A stretch of DNA of 64,000 bases from Pontibacter virosus (GCF_003096355.1 NZ_QEKI01000005.1:1-64000); one strand, 5' to 3'. Counted from the first letter of the stretch, positions 54,632 to 63,394 are shown. Translations and numbers: made by a program. Notes: a model not told the origin generated them from the sequence alone.

Positions 54632-55186
54632 TTATGCTACTTCTTCCACATACTTGGAGAGTGTCTTCAGGCTTTTGGTCTTGCCAAAAAGCTCTTCGGA
54701 CTTCTTGCTGTAAGCCTGAGCCGCTTCCTGCAGCGTGTCGAACGTGCCGAGGTTGATGCGTTGCTTGTTGTGGTGAATGATGGCACGGTATTTCTGTGCC
54801 TCTTTGTGCACCCCTCGTACGCCCAGTTTGTTCTCCGTTTTTGCTGTGTTGCGCACAATCTTGCAAAGTGGGGCCCATTCCAGGTTTTCGAGGCGACAGT
54901 CGAGCTTGTTGCCGTTCTTGAAGTGCACGTAAAGCTTAATATTACTTTCCGGCTTCTCGATCAGCTGTTCGCCAATCATTTTGTGCAGGTAAATGGTTTC
55001 GTTGCGGTACTTGCCGTTTTTCAGCGGCCAGTTCTTCTGGAAGAAGGCGTAACCGTTAGAGTGAATGCGCAGGTGCTTCAAAAAATCAATTTGCTGCAGG
55101 TAAGCATTGTTTTGAATGTACTCGTAGGTGCGGTCGTCCACCACTACGGTTTTTTCACAGTTTTTGAGAGTTAGTTTGTAGAGCAT
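54632..55186 (-). CDS. HNH-type endonuclease-like protein with AP2/ERF DNA-binding domain
   Basis: The centre reads LHKMIGEQLIEKPESNIKLY then VHFKNGNKLDCRLENLEW, the pattern of HNH_3 nucleases, with the first and middle His retained. The C-terminal 60 residues (GVRGVHKEAQKYRAIIHHN, then LGTFDTLQEAAQAYSKKSEELFG) form an AP2-type domain. Such HNH-AP2 proteins are often homing endonucleases or mobile-element relatives. It is a free-standing 184-residue gene here, so it may be a domesticated homing protein. Confidence 0.8.
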   Translation of the reverse strand: MLYKLTLKNCEKTVVVDDRTYEYIQNNAYLQQIDFLKHLRIHSNGYAFFQKNWPLKNGKYRNETIYLHKMIGEQLIEKPESNIKLYVHFKNGNKLDCRLENLEWAPLCKIVRNTAKTENKLGVRGVHKEAQKYRAIIHHNKQRINLGTFDTLQEAAQAYSKKSEELFGKTKSLKTLSKYVEEVA

Positions 55187-55444
55187 TGGTGTTTTCAGTA
55201 ATTGTATGGTAAAGAACGGAATGCGGGGGTTGGTTATTACCCGACTACAGCACTTGTATGTACTATGTTACAAATGTGCAGTTTTTTTTTCATTCAGCGT
55301 TCTTTCTGTTAATGATTTGGTTATAATACGTGATTCAGGAATTCGGTTTTAAAAATTCACCGAAATTTTCACTGAACAGGTCAGATTGTCGTAACTTTCA
55401 GTTTGAAACCATGTTTCCCCCTAAAAGACTAGTATAAAAACGAT

Positions 55445-56530
55445 ATGAGTAGCCCTTATTTCATGCTGAAAGTCGTGGAGATAACCCGCGAAACTTCAGA
55501 CGCGATAACGATACATTTAGAACATCCCGATAAAAAACCGATTCCATTCAAGGCAGGGCAGTTCCTGACACTTATCCTCCCGATTGACGGAAAGAAAGTC
55601 CGCCGTTCTTACTCATTGTGTTGCGCCCCGAACGAGGGCAGTCGCCTGTCAGTAACTGTTAAACGTGTAGAAGGCGGTCTGGTTTCCAATTATTTGCTTG
55701 ATAATCTGCAAGTTGGGCAGGAGATAGAAGTGATGGAGCCGCTCGGTAATTTCAACCTTGTGCCGGAAGCTGACAAAAGCCGTCATATCATCCTTTTTGG
55801 GGCCGGCAGCGGCATTACCCCGCTGATGTCGATGCTCAGAGCAACCTTGCGCGATGAGCCTAACACGAAGGTGACGTTGCTTTATGGCAACCGCGACGAG
55901 GACTCTGTTATCTTCAAGCAACAGTTGCAGGAACTACAGGATGCGAACCCAGAGCGCTTGCGCGTGGATTACATTTACAGTCAGCCCAAGCATGCCTGTG
56001 ACTATCGCGGCCGCATGAACCAGAGCGTGATACTGAAAATACTCGAGCGCCGGCAGCTAGCCAAGTCGGTGGATGCGCTCTACTACATGTGCGGACCTGA
56101 GGGGATGATGGATGAGGTACGCAAGGCGCTGAACATGCTGCACGTACCTGCCGATCGCATTTTCCGGGAGAGCTTTGTGAGCAACAAACTGGTGGAGCAA
56201 CAGGAGCAGGAGCACCATGGCGACGTTTCTTCTTCAGACGACGATGGAGAGATTACGACCCAGACCGTGACCATCATTTACGAAGGAGCCGAGTACAGCG
56301 TAGTGGTAGAGCCGGACCAGACTATTTTGGAAGCTGCCCTCGATCAGGACGTGGATCTGCCGTACTCTTGTCAGGCTGGTTTGTGCACCGCCTGCCGTGG
56401 CAAATGCCTGAGCGGAAAAGTGCATTTGGACGAACGCGAAGGCCTTTCTGACGCTGAACTGGATGAAGGCTACGTACTGAACTGCGTGGGTCATCCATTG
56501 ACGGCCAATGTGGTCATCGAAATAGGATAA
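55445..56530 (+). CDS. paaE: phenylacetyl-CoA epoxidase reductase component PaaE
   Basis: The flavin reductase domain comes first (RRSYSLCCAPNEGSRLSVTVKR for FAD), then the NAD(P)H domain (LFGAGSGITPLMSMLR and MCGPEGMMDEV), and a C-terminal plant-type [2Fe-2S] ferredoxin domain (CQAGLCTACRGKCLSGKV, the fourth Cys in LNCVGHP). It passes electrons to PaaA. The rest of the paa set lies 3 kb further on and on the other strand. Confidence 0.88.
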   Translation: MSSPYFMLKVVEITRETSDAITIHLEHPDKKPIPFKAGQFLTLILPIDGKKVRRSYSLCCAPNEGSRLSVTVKRVEGGLVSNYLLDNLQVGQEIEVMEPLGNFNLVPEADKSRHIILFGAGSGITPLMSMLRATLRDEPNTKVTLLYGNRDEDSVIFKQQLQELQDANPERLRVDYIYSQPKHACDYRGRMNQSVILKILERRQLAKSVDALYYMCGPEGMMDEVRKALNMLHVPADRIFRESFVSNKLVEQQEQEHHGDVSSSDDDGEITTQTVTIIYEGAEYSVVVEPDQTILEAALDQDVDLPYSCQAGLCTACRGKCLSGKVHLDEREGLSDAELDEGYVLNCVGHPLTANVVIEIG

Positions 56531-56554
56531 AAATAACTGTTATAACTTCATTTT

Positions 56555-56595
56555 AGCTGCACTATATTTTGCATATATAGTGCAGCTTTTTTTTG
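56555..56595 (+). terminator. terminator after paaE
   Basis: AGCTGCACTATAT (56555-56567) pairs perfectly with ATATAGTGCAGCT (56575-56587), followed by eight T. Confidence 0.88.
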
Positions 56596-56644
56596 CACTT
56601 TCAGGAGAAGTGTCTATATTACCTTTTCTTATACAGAACCATCT

Positions 56645-58375
56645 ATGAGTAAAACAGAAGCTATGATACAAGTACCCGAACGAAAGAAACGGGTTTACCT
56701 GTCCGAAGACTTTAAAATAGATACTTGGGAGACCATACAACCATATTTTGAAGAACTGAAAAGCCGTCCTATCACTTCGGTAGAGGAGTTGGAGAAGTGG
56801 ATGAAAGACCGCAGCGAGTTGGAGAGCGTGCTCTCCGAAGACCTGGGCTGGCGATACATCCGCATGACCTGCGACACCCAGAACGAGGACATCACAAAGG
56901 CTTTCCAGTATTTCGTCTCAGAGATAGAACCCCAGATCGCCCCCTACGACCACGAGCTAAACCTGAAGCTCATGCACTCGCCTTATGTGAACGGGCTCGA
57001 CAAGGACAAATACCGCATTTACCTGCGCGGTGTGGAGCGTGCGCTGGAGATTTTCCGCGAGGAGAACATTCCGCTCAACACCGACATCAGCACCAAACAG
57101 CAACAGTACGCTGCCATAACAGGCGCCATGACCGTGACGCTGGACGGGGAGGAGATGACTCTGCAGCGTGCCGCCGACCGCCTCAAGCGCAACGAGCGTG
57201 CAGTACGTGAAGGAGCCTGGCGTGCCATACAGGAACGCCGTTCTCACGACCGTCAGAAACTCGATGACCTGTTCGACGAGCTGTTGAAACTGCGCACACA
57301 GGTAGCCCAAAACGCCGACTTCAACAACTACCGCGACTACATGTTCGCTGCCATGGGCCGCTTCGACTATACCCCACAGGATTGCTTTGATTTCCACCAA
57401 TCCATAGAGGAAACCATCGTACCTTTGCTGACAGGTATAGACCGTGAGCGCAAAGAGAAGCTAGGTATAGCCGACCTTCGCCCCTGGGACCTGGATGTAG
57501 ACCCGAGCGGAAGAGTACCGCTGGAACCATTTAAGTCAGGAGAAGAGCTGCTGGAGAAAACTATACAGGTTTTCTACAACCTCGATACGTACCTGGGCGA
57601 CTGTCTGGCTACCATGCGCGAGATGGGCCATCTGGATCTGGAATCCAGAAAAGGAAAAGCCCCGGGCGGGTATAACTATCCGCTGGACGAGATTGGCGTG
57701 CCGTTCATTTTCATGAATGCCACCTCGAGCCTGCGCGATGTGATTACGATGCTGCACGAAGGCGGCCATGCCGTGCACTCGTTCCTAACCCGCGACCTGA
57801 CCCTGAGCGCTTTCAAACACCCACCGTCAGAAGTAGCCGAGCTAGCCTCCATGTCCATGGAACTGATCTCAATGGATTACTGGGACACTTTCTTCAGCGA
57901 CGAAGACGAGTTGCGCCGCGCCAAACGGACGCACCTGGAAAGTGTGCTCGAGACATTTCCGTGGGTAGCCACTGTGGACAAGTTTCAGCACTGGTTGTAT
58001 GAACATCCAGAGCACAAACAGGAAGAACGCCACCAGGAGTGGCTCAATATTTTTGAGCGTTTCAACCACCTGGAGGTAAACTGGAGCGGACTCGAGAAGT
58101 ACAAACCGTTCATCTGGCAGAAACAGTTGCACATCTATGAGGTGCCGTTCTACTATGTAGAGTATGCTATGGCCCAACTTGGTGCTATTGCCGTTTGGAA
58201 GAACTACAAAGAGAATCCTTCCGAAGGACTGGCCGCTTACAAGCGGGCCCTCAGTCTGGGCTATACCGTATCGATTGGCGAGGTATACGAAGCCGCCGGC
58301 ATCAAATTCGATTTCAGTACCGAATACATCAAGAGTCTAGTAGACTTCGTGAAAGGCGAAATGGCCAACATATAA
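56645..58375 (+). CDS. pepF: M3 family oligoendopeptidase F
   Basis: Zinc peptidase with HEGGH at residues 371-375 and the third ligand in VAELASMSMELI. Length 576 aa, with an N-terminal oligopeptidase F domain. It breaks down short peptides in the cytoplasm. A 16-bp palindrome of the GGTATAG word begins at its stop codon. Confidence 0.92.
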   Translation: MSKTEAMIQVPERKKRVYLSEDFKIDTWETIQPYFEELKSRPITSVEELEKWMKDRSELESVLSEDLGWRYIRMTCDTQNEDITKAFQYFVSEIEPQIAPYDHELNLKLMHSPYVNGLDKDKYRIYLRGVERALEIFREENIPLNTDISTKQQQYAAITGAMTVTLDGEEMTLQRAADRLKRNERAVREGAWRAIQERRSHDRQKLDDLFDELLKLRTQVAQNADFNNYRDYMFAAMGRFDYTPQDCFDFHQSIEETIVPLLTGIDRERKEKLGIADLRPWDLDVDPSGRVPLEPFKSGEELLEKTIQVFYNLDTYLGDCLATMREMGHLDLESRKGKAPGGYNYPLDEIGVPFIFMNATSSLRDVITMLHEGGHAVHSFLTRDLTLSAFKHPPSEVAELASMSMELISMDYWDTFFSDEDELRRAKRTHLESVLETFPWVATVDKFQHWLYEHPEHKQEERHQEWLNIFERFNHLEVNWSGLEKYKPFIWQKQLHIYEVPFYYVEYAMAQLGAIAVWKNYKENPSEGLAAYKRALSLGYTVSIGEVYEAAGIKFDFSTEYIKSLVDFVKGEMANI

Positions 58376-58390
58376 GGTATAGCTATACCT
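58375..58390. repeat. palindrome of two AGGTATAG words
   Basis: AGGTATAGCTATACCT is a perfect inverted pair of the overrepresented word, placed directly after the pepF stop. Confidence 0.9.
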
Positions 58391-58396
58391 GTGCAG

Positions 58397-58434
58397 AAGC
58401 CCCGCCATTACCCAGTGTAGTGGCGGGGCTTTGG
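58397..58434 (+). terminator. terminator after pepF
   Basis: AAGCCCCGCCA (58397-58407) pairs with TGGCGGGGCTT (58421-58431). Confidence 0.78.
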
Positions 58435-58559
58435 TATATATATTCTGTTGCTGTCAGCGGCTTGGCAGGTATAGTTTCTCGTTCGTTCCGATTTCTGGAA
58501 CTCCGAGTACCTGTATCAAGACCTTTATCGTAGAGATTCCTATACCTGTTCAAAAGAAA

Positions 58560-59684
58560 ATGGACCTGCTTAAACTATTGCTTCCCATTGGGATTCTCTC
58601 GTTGTGTATCGCAGCAGCCTGTTCCACTGCGCCAACTTCTGTCTCGCAGTCGAACGCGCCCATGTCGAATGCTGAGGTCGCGCGGGCGGCTGTGGGTACA
58701 TGGGTGGGCACCATCCCCTGCGCCGACTGCCCAGGCATAGGCTATACCTTAGACCTTAACGCAGATAGCACCTTTCGGGAGCGGATGGTCTACCAGGGCC
58801 GTAGTGCAACGCCGTTCGTGCAAACGGGCACATGGGGTGTGGGTAATGGCAGGGTACAGCTCAACAAACAAGGCAAGGGCAATAATCAGTTTCTCATAGA
58901 CGGCGAAGCGCTGGTGATGCTGGATGGCGACGGAAATCGTATCGAATCAGAACTTGCTGACGCCTACCGCCTGCGTCAGAAAAATCCGGATGAACCAGAG
59001 GACAACCCTAGCCTTTGGCGCGAGAAGTACGAGCGCGGGATAGACTTTGCAGCCATCGGCAACGAACCGTTTTGGTCGTTGGAAATTGACCTGGAAAAAA
59101 TGATTGAGTTCAAGCTGCTGGATGAGGAAGATGGTAGTGTGCTTACGCCTATACCTATCGCCGAAAAACCTGAAACAGGGGAAGGTACAGTCTACAGAGT
59201 TCAGACTGTAACGGGTAACCTGGAAATTCGACTGATGAAAGATACCTGTGTCAATACCATGTCAGGCCGTGAGCTTCCTTATACCGTGACGGTGCTGAAA
59301 GACGACATGGAATACAAAGGCTGCGGCATGTACCTCCGCGACTCGCGGTTAAATGGCACTTGGAATTTAGTAGAGTTACAAGGAAAGACGATTAACCCGA
59401 AAGATTTCGACCGAAACCAACCATCTCTGATTATAGCATTAGCCGAAGGCAGGGTGTCAGGCAGTGCAGGTTGCAACAGAATTACAGGCACACTCGAGCC
59501 AATAGGCGATAGAATCAATTTTGGGCCCCTCGCCAGCACAAGAATGGCATGTCCGAGTATGGAGTTAGAAAATCAGTTTTTGGAGGTGTTAAGGGATGGA
59601 GAACTAAGGTATAGCGTAAGTGAGGAGCGGTTAAAATTGATGTTAGGCGGCATGGAAATTGCTGTTTTTGCGAGGGTGGAGTAG
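58560..59684 (+). CDS. lipoprotein with NlpE-like, COG3650-like and META domains
   Basis: ATG 58560 gives a signal peptide with lipobox AAAC (Cys21). A NlpE-like domain (about 45-115) has GTWVGTIPCADCPGIGYTL with its CxxC. A middle region (about 150-255) with FAAIGNEPFWSLEIDLEK and DTCVNTMSGRELPYTVTV resembles COG3650. A META/HslJ domain ends the protein (GTWNLVELQGK, GSAGCNRITGTL, STRMACPSMELE). All three are envelope-stress or heavy-metal-related domains, so an envelope sensor is likely. An upstream extension of the frame from 58431 has no lipoprotein-like start. Confidence 0.85.
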   Translation: MDLLKLLLPIGILSLCIAAACSTAPTSVSQSNAPMSNAEVARAAVGTWVGTIPCADCPGIGYTLDLNADSTFRERMVYQGRSATPFVQTGTWGVGNGRVQLNKQGKGNNQFLIDGEALVMLDGDGNRIESELADAYRLRQKNPDEPEDNPSLWREKYERGIDFAAIGNEPFWSLEIDLEKMIEFKLLDEEDGSVLTPIPIAEKPETGEGTVYRVQTVTGNLEIRLMKDTCVNTMSGRELPYTVTVLKDDMEYKGCGMYLRDSRLNGTWNLVELQGKTINPKDFDRNQPSLIIALAEGRVSGSAGCNRITGTLEPIGDRINFGPLASTRMACPSMELENQFLEVLRDGELRYSVSEERLKLMLGGMEIAVFARVE

Positions 59685-59698
59685 GTGTAGCGATTCAG

Positions 59699-59730
59699 AA
59701 AAAATGCCTGTTGGAAACAACAGGCATTTT
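59699..59730. terminator. bidirectional terminator
   Basis: AAAATGCCTGTTG (59701-59713) and CAACAGGCATTTT (59718-59730) form a perfect stem around GAAA between convergent genes. Confidence 0.88.
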
Positions 59731-59752
59731 TCATTTTCTTATCAAGGGGCTT

Positions 59753-60238
59753 CTACAACGGCTTAAATTGCTCAAACATCTGCCGGCAGTCATTGCAGTA
59801 GTGCATGGAACGGCAAAGTGTCGGACCGAAGGGCGTACGCATATCTGTGTTCTCACTATCACAATAAGGGCACTTTACGTGCTCCAGTATGTCTAGGTCC
59901 AGAATCAGGTCGTACTTGGGTGGCGGTGCTAGACCGAACTCTTTCAAGTGCTTCCTTCCTTTCTCAGAAATCTTGTTGCTGTCCCATGGTTTGTCGAAAG
60001 ACATAATGACGGTATGATCAGTAATGCCATGCTTCTCCAAGGTACGCTCCACGTCCTTCTTCATGTAGTCCATGGCAGGGCAACCGGCAAAGGTGGGTGT
60101 CATGTTCACTGTCACGTGGCCTTGGTCAGAAATCTCCGCACCCGTGATCACCCCTAGATCTACCAGCGATAACACTGGTATCTCAGGGTCTTTCACCTCC
60201 TCCAACAGGGCCAATATGTTTTCTTTCGTCAACTCCAT
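59753..60238 (-). CDS. paaD: phenylacetyl-CoA epoxidase assembly subunit PaaD
   Basis: A MIP18/SufT-like domain (EVKDPEIPVLSLVDLGVI) followed by a C-terminal zinc ribbon-like part (CPYCDSENTDM and CRSMHYCNDCRQMF). PaaD is thought to help load the iron centre of PaaA. ATG 60238 is preferred over 60253. Last gene of the paaABCD set. Confidence 0.9.
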   Translation of the reverse strand: MELTKENILALLEEVKDPEIPVLSLVDLGVITGAEISDQGHVTVNMTPTFAGCPAMDYMKKDVERTLEKHGITDHTVIMSFDKPWDSNKISEKGRKHLKEFGLAPPPKYDLILDLDILEHVKCPYCDSENTDMRTPFGPTLCRSMHYCNDCRQMFEQFKPL

Positions 60239-60246
60239 TATATTTT

Positions 60247-61002
60247 TTACCACTCCGCCGTCGGATCGATCTTGAACACCTCGGCCATCTCGTCAAGTAG
60301 CGGTTGCAGGTGCTCGGTGTGCTCGCCATAGCGGCCTCCTAGTTTTGGCTCTATCGTAGCGAGGTCAGTCAGTTTCAGATCTGTCTTTTCGATCACCGCC
60401 TGTATGCGCTTCAGCCATTCGGCTTTCACGGCTTCCTCGCCAGCATATACAGCAGCCTCGATCAGTTCTTGCTCGTACTTAGACGGTTCAAACATGCCCA
60501 GTGCGTAAGGCAAAGCTTCATTCAGGGAAGTCTGCAGACGCAGGATGGCTTCTTCTGTAGACGAGCCTAATTTCTTGATCCAAGTGTTGGCGTGCAGCAC
60601 ATGGTATTTCACTTCGCCTTTCAGCTTAGTGGCAACTTTGGCTATCGGTTCGTAGCTCGACTGGCTCAGCATTTCAAAGCGAATTATTTCTGCATTGTCG
60701 TACAGGAAGTGGCGGATCAGGCTGAAGTCGTACTCGCCATTCGGCAACTCCACCAGTTGGCTGTTGTGGAATTGATTGGAGTTGCGGGTGAAGGCCACCG
60801 TATCCGGATCGGCTTCGCCGAGCTCCTGCAGCAAGGTGTAGAAAGCCAGGCTGTGGCCGATCTTGTCCTGCGCCATTGACGAGAAAGCAATGTCCTCCTC
60901 TAGGATCGGGCCGAAGCCGGTCCACTCAGAGTTGCGGTGGCCAAGTATCAGTTGGTCGTCGGCCAGTTTATATAACAGGTCTTTTATCGCTAGCTCGTTC
61001 AT
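60247..61002 (-). CDS. paaC: phenylacetyl-CoA epoxidase subunit PaaC
   Basis: Ferritin-like four-helix protein of 251 aa, the non-catalytic partner of PaaA: LADDQLILGHRNSEWTG near the start and QDKIGHSLAFYTLL. Its start overlaps the paaB stop by one base (TAATG), so translation is coupled. Confidence 0.93.
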   Translation of the reverse strand: MNELAIKDLLYKLADDQLILGHRNSEWTGFGPILEEDIAFSSMAQDKIGHSLAFYTLLQELGEADPDTVAFTRNSNQFHNSQLVELPNGEYDFSLIRHFLYDNAEIIRFEMLSQSSYEPIAKVATKLKGEVKYHVLHANTWIKKLGSSTEEAILRLQTSLNEALPYALGMFEPSKYEQELIEAAVYAGEEAVKAEWLKRIQAVIEKTDLKLTDLATIEPKLGGRYGEHTEHLQPLLDEMAEVFKIDPTAEW

Positions 61003-61637
61003 TAGGAGGCAGTGGTTTTGTGTTCTTCTTTATACTTTGTGATTTTGTCCATCACTTTGTAGGCGATGGCTTCGCGGTACTTCTTATCAGGTATGGTAGT
61101 CCACATGTCCTTGTCCTCTTCCGCTGACTGCAGCACATGCTTCGACTTCACCACCCACACGTTCACGATCGGGCCTTTCTCGCCGAATAGCTTACGTGCT
61201 TCCTGCAAAGCTTCCTGATAGGAAGTCGCCATCACACGGCCAGCGTGCGTATGGGCTTTCCCACGTTTTTTGAGATGGAAAATTTCGTAGGCTTCCGGCT
61301 GTTCGCTACGGTCTGTTGGCTCTTCCATACGCATCATGTCGTACACATTCTCACCATCGCCTACATAAGGGGTTACCTGAATGTGCTCGGTGCGAGCGAT
61401 CCACAGTCCCACACAGGCAAAACGGCGGCTGTACTGTTCTTTGGCAAACAGAAAGGCCACATCCTCGTTGGGGGCATGAACAGGGCCTACATAAGTATGG
61501 GCAGCACCTTCTTTCTTTTGGTGGAAGGCCTCGTATGTTTCAAACTGGTCCAGCTCCGGCTTCGGCTCAATGGCTGGCACCTCACCTTCCGGCAGGTTCA
61601 GTCGGGTTACTCTTGGGTCTAAAGATGTCAGAGACAT
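61002..61637 (-). CDS. paaB: phenylacetyl-CoA epoxidase subunit PaaB, two-domain form
   Basis: The protein holds two PaaB-like domains: FETYEAFHQKKEGAAHTYVG (about residues 32-51) with CVGLWIARTEHI, and YEIFHLKKRGKAHTHAG (about 117-133) with VNVWVVKSKHV. Usual PaaB is about 95 aa; this is 211 aa, so it is a tandem duplication or fusion. PaaB bridges two AC dimers in the epoxidase. Confidence 0.9.
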   Translation of the reverse strand: MSLTSLDPRVTRLNLPEGEVPAIEPKPELDQFETYEAFHQKKEGAAHTYVGPVHAPNEDVAFLFAKEQYSRRFACVGLWIARTEHIQVTPYVGDGENVYDMMRMEEPTDRSEQPEAYEIFHLKKRGKAHTHAGRVMATSYQEALQEARKLFGEKGPIVNVWVVKSKHVLQSAEEDKDMWTTIPDKKYREAIAYKVMDKITKYKEEHKTTAS

Positions 61638-61639
61638 AG

Positions 61640-61722
61640 TTTTGTTAGTTAAGAGTTATGAGTTAAGAGTTAAGAGTTGAATGGGAAACCACTTTGAACT
61701 CATAACTCTCAACTTTTAACTT
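61640..61722. repeat. inverted-repeat spacer between paaA and paaB
   Basis: The left arm GTTAAGAGTTATGAGTTAAG is nearly complementary to the right arm AACTCATAACTCTCAAC about 30 bases later. It separates paaA from the rest of the operon. Confidence 0.6.
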
Positions 61723-61729
61723 CCACTGG

Positions 61730-62716
61730 CTACGCCAATGGCTTCACATATTTTGCTTTCGGGTTGAGGAGGGCTCTGCGCACCCAGGCACCACGCTCTT
61801 CGGCGGTGCGGCGAACGGCAAGGCGCTCAGCGTTGCACGGGCCATCACCGTTGATCACGCGCTTGAACTCATCCCAGTCCGGCTCGGTGTATTCCCACTG
61901 GCCCGTTTCCATGTTCTTCTTCAGGTTCGGATCCGGCACAGTCAGGCCTAGTTCCCAAATCTTCGGCACATACATGTCGAGGAACTGCTGACGGCACTCG
62001 TCATTCGAAGCCATCTTCACTTTCCAGCGCATGAGTGTTTCGGTATGCGTGCTCATTTTGTCCGACGGACCGAAGAACGTCATGATCGGCGGCCACCAGC
62101 GGTTGAGGGCTGCCTGGATCATTTCGCGCTGCTTCGGGGAACCGGTTGCCATGTGCACTACGGCGTCGTGGCCGTACTTCAGGTGGAAAGCCTCCTCGGC
62201 GCAGATACGCTCCAAAGCACGGGAGTAAGGACCGTAAGAACCTTTGGCATTGGCCATCTGGTTCACGATCGCGCCTGCGTCAATCAGCCAGGAAATGATA
62301 TTGGAATCTGCCCAGGTAAAGGCCGGGTAGTTGAACACGTTCGAGTACTTGCTCTTGCCATTGATCAGGTCAGTCAGCATTTGCTCGCGTGTTTTGCCCA
62401 AGGTCTCGGCGGCAGAGTATAGCAACTGTGCGTGTCCTACCTCATCTTGCACCTTGGCCATCTGGGCCATTTTGCGGCGGAAGCCTGGGGCACGGGTGAT
62501 CCATGTACCTTCCGGCAGTGCGCCGATGATCTCAGAGTGCGCGTGCTGTTCGATCATGCGAATCAGCTGCTTGCGGTAAAGTTGCGGCATCCAGTCGTTC
62601 GGCTCTATCTTCTCGCCACGGGCGATGCGCGCTTCAAATTCGGCCAGCTTTGCAGGGTCTTCGGTCTGCAGGTCGTCGAATTTGGTAGCTTCAAAAACGT
62701 TTCCTCCTCCGTACAT
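61730..62716 (-). CDS. paaA: phenylacetyl-CoA epoxidase catalytic subunit PaaA
   Basis: Di-iron oxygenase subunit, 328 aa. The iron ligands lie in [23 protein letters not shown] (Glu-x-x-His) and [15 protein letters not shown] (Glu-x-x-His). It epoxidises the aromatic ring of phenylacetyl-CoA with PaaBCE. First structural gene of the set, 80 bases after the TetR gene. Confidence 0.95.
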   Translation of the reverse strand: MYGGGNVFEATKFDDLQTEDPAKLAEFEARIARGEKIEPNDWMPQLYRKQLIRMIEQHAHSEIIGALPEGTWITRAPGFRRKMAQMAKVQDEVGHAQLLYSAAETLGKTREQMLTDLINGKSKYSNVFNYPAFTWADSNIISWLIDAGAIVNQMANAKGSYGPYSRALERICAEEAFHLKYGHDAVVHMATGSPKQREMIQAALNRWWPPIMTFFGPSDKMSTHTETLMRWKVKMASNDECRQQFLDMYVPKIWELGLTVPDPNLKKNMETGQWEYTEPDWDEFKRVINGDGPCNAERLAVRRTAEERGAWVRRALLNPKAKYVKPLA

Positions 62717-62749
62717 AATATTTTCAGTTTTAAGGTTCAGTAAAAGGCG

Positions 62750-62778
62750 CCAGACTGTTAAGGTGGGACAGTCTGGCT
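62750..62778 (-). terminator. weak hairpin between the TetR gene and paaA
   Basis: GCCAGACTGT (62750-62759) pairs with ACAGTCTGGC (62769-62778). On the minus strand only four T follow closely, so read-through into paaA is plausible. Confidence 0.5.
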
Positions 62779-62796
62779 AGGGTTAGGTATAGTAAA

Positions 62797-63369
62797 CTAG
62801 TTAAGGTTCTTCTTTAATCCACTCAGCAGCATGGCCGACAGGTTCTCGGCAATCTCCGCTGGTTTCATCTTTCCCTCCGGCTTGTACCAGGTATGAATCC
62901 AGTTGAGGCCAGAAAGTATGGTGAGCACGGCAAACTTCTCGTCCGGCACCTGAAATTCTCCGCTGGCTATACCTAGGCGGATGATCTCGCGGAAATAGTT
63001 TTCATACCGGTCGCGCAGAGCCAGGAATTCCGTGTGGTGAGGCTCACTTAAGTGACGCCACTCCTGCAAAAAAACCGCAGAGGCCTCCGTGTTACGGGTG
63101 AGCACCTGCACGTGGGCCGAGATGGCACGTTTCAATTGCTCCGTAGCACTGGCGTTCTCGTCTTTCACAGCTTCAATCGCCCCGAAAAATTCATCCGCCA
63201 TTCGGAAGCACACCCGCTGCAGAATCTCTTCCTTAGAACGGATGTGGGAGTAAATGCTGGCCGCCTCTATACCTAAGGCATTGGCTAAATCGCGCATGGA
63301 CGTAGCCGAAAAACCTCTGCGCTTAAATAAGGCCGTCGCCGTTTGCTCTATCTGTTCTTTCCTGCTCAA
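62797..63369 (-). CDS. paaR: TetR family regulator, probable PaaR
   Basis: An N-terminal helix-turn-helix (TALFKRRGFSATSMRDLANALGIEAASIYSHIRSKEEIL) marks a TetR repressor of 190 aa. It lies directly beside the paa genes, and its promoter carries a palindrome matching the PaaR operator form. It most likely senses phenylacetyl-CoA. The start is TTG at 63369; no ATG precedes the fold in frame. Confidence 0.85.
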   Translation of the reverse strand: MSRKEQIEQTATALFKRRGFSATSMRDLANALGIEAASIYSHIRSKEEILQRVCFRMADEFFGAIEAVKDENASATEQLKRAISAHVQVLTRNTEASAVFLQEWRHLSEPHHTEFLALRDRYENYFREIIRLGIASGEFQVPDEKFAVLTILSGLNWIHTWYKPEGKMKPAEIAENLSAMLLSGLKKNLN

Positions 63370-63394
63370 TGTATACTTCTTATATAGCTAACAA

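Noticed and set aside
58431..58559. Upstream extension of the NlpE/META lipoprotein
   Set aside because: It would put 43 residues before a good lipoprotein signal peptide and overlap the pepF terminator.
2287..63280. GGTATAG as a promoter element
   Set aside because: Most copies lie inside genes or after stops in both orientations, and the promoters found use TAnnTTTG instead.
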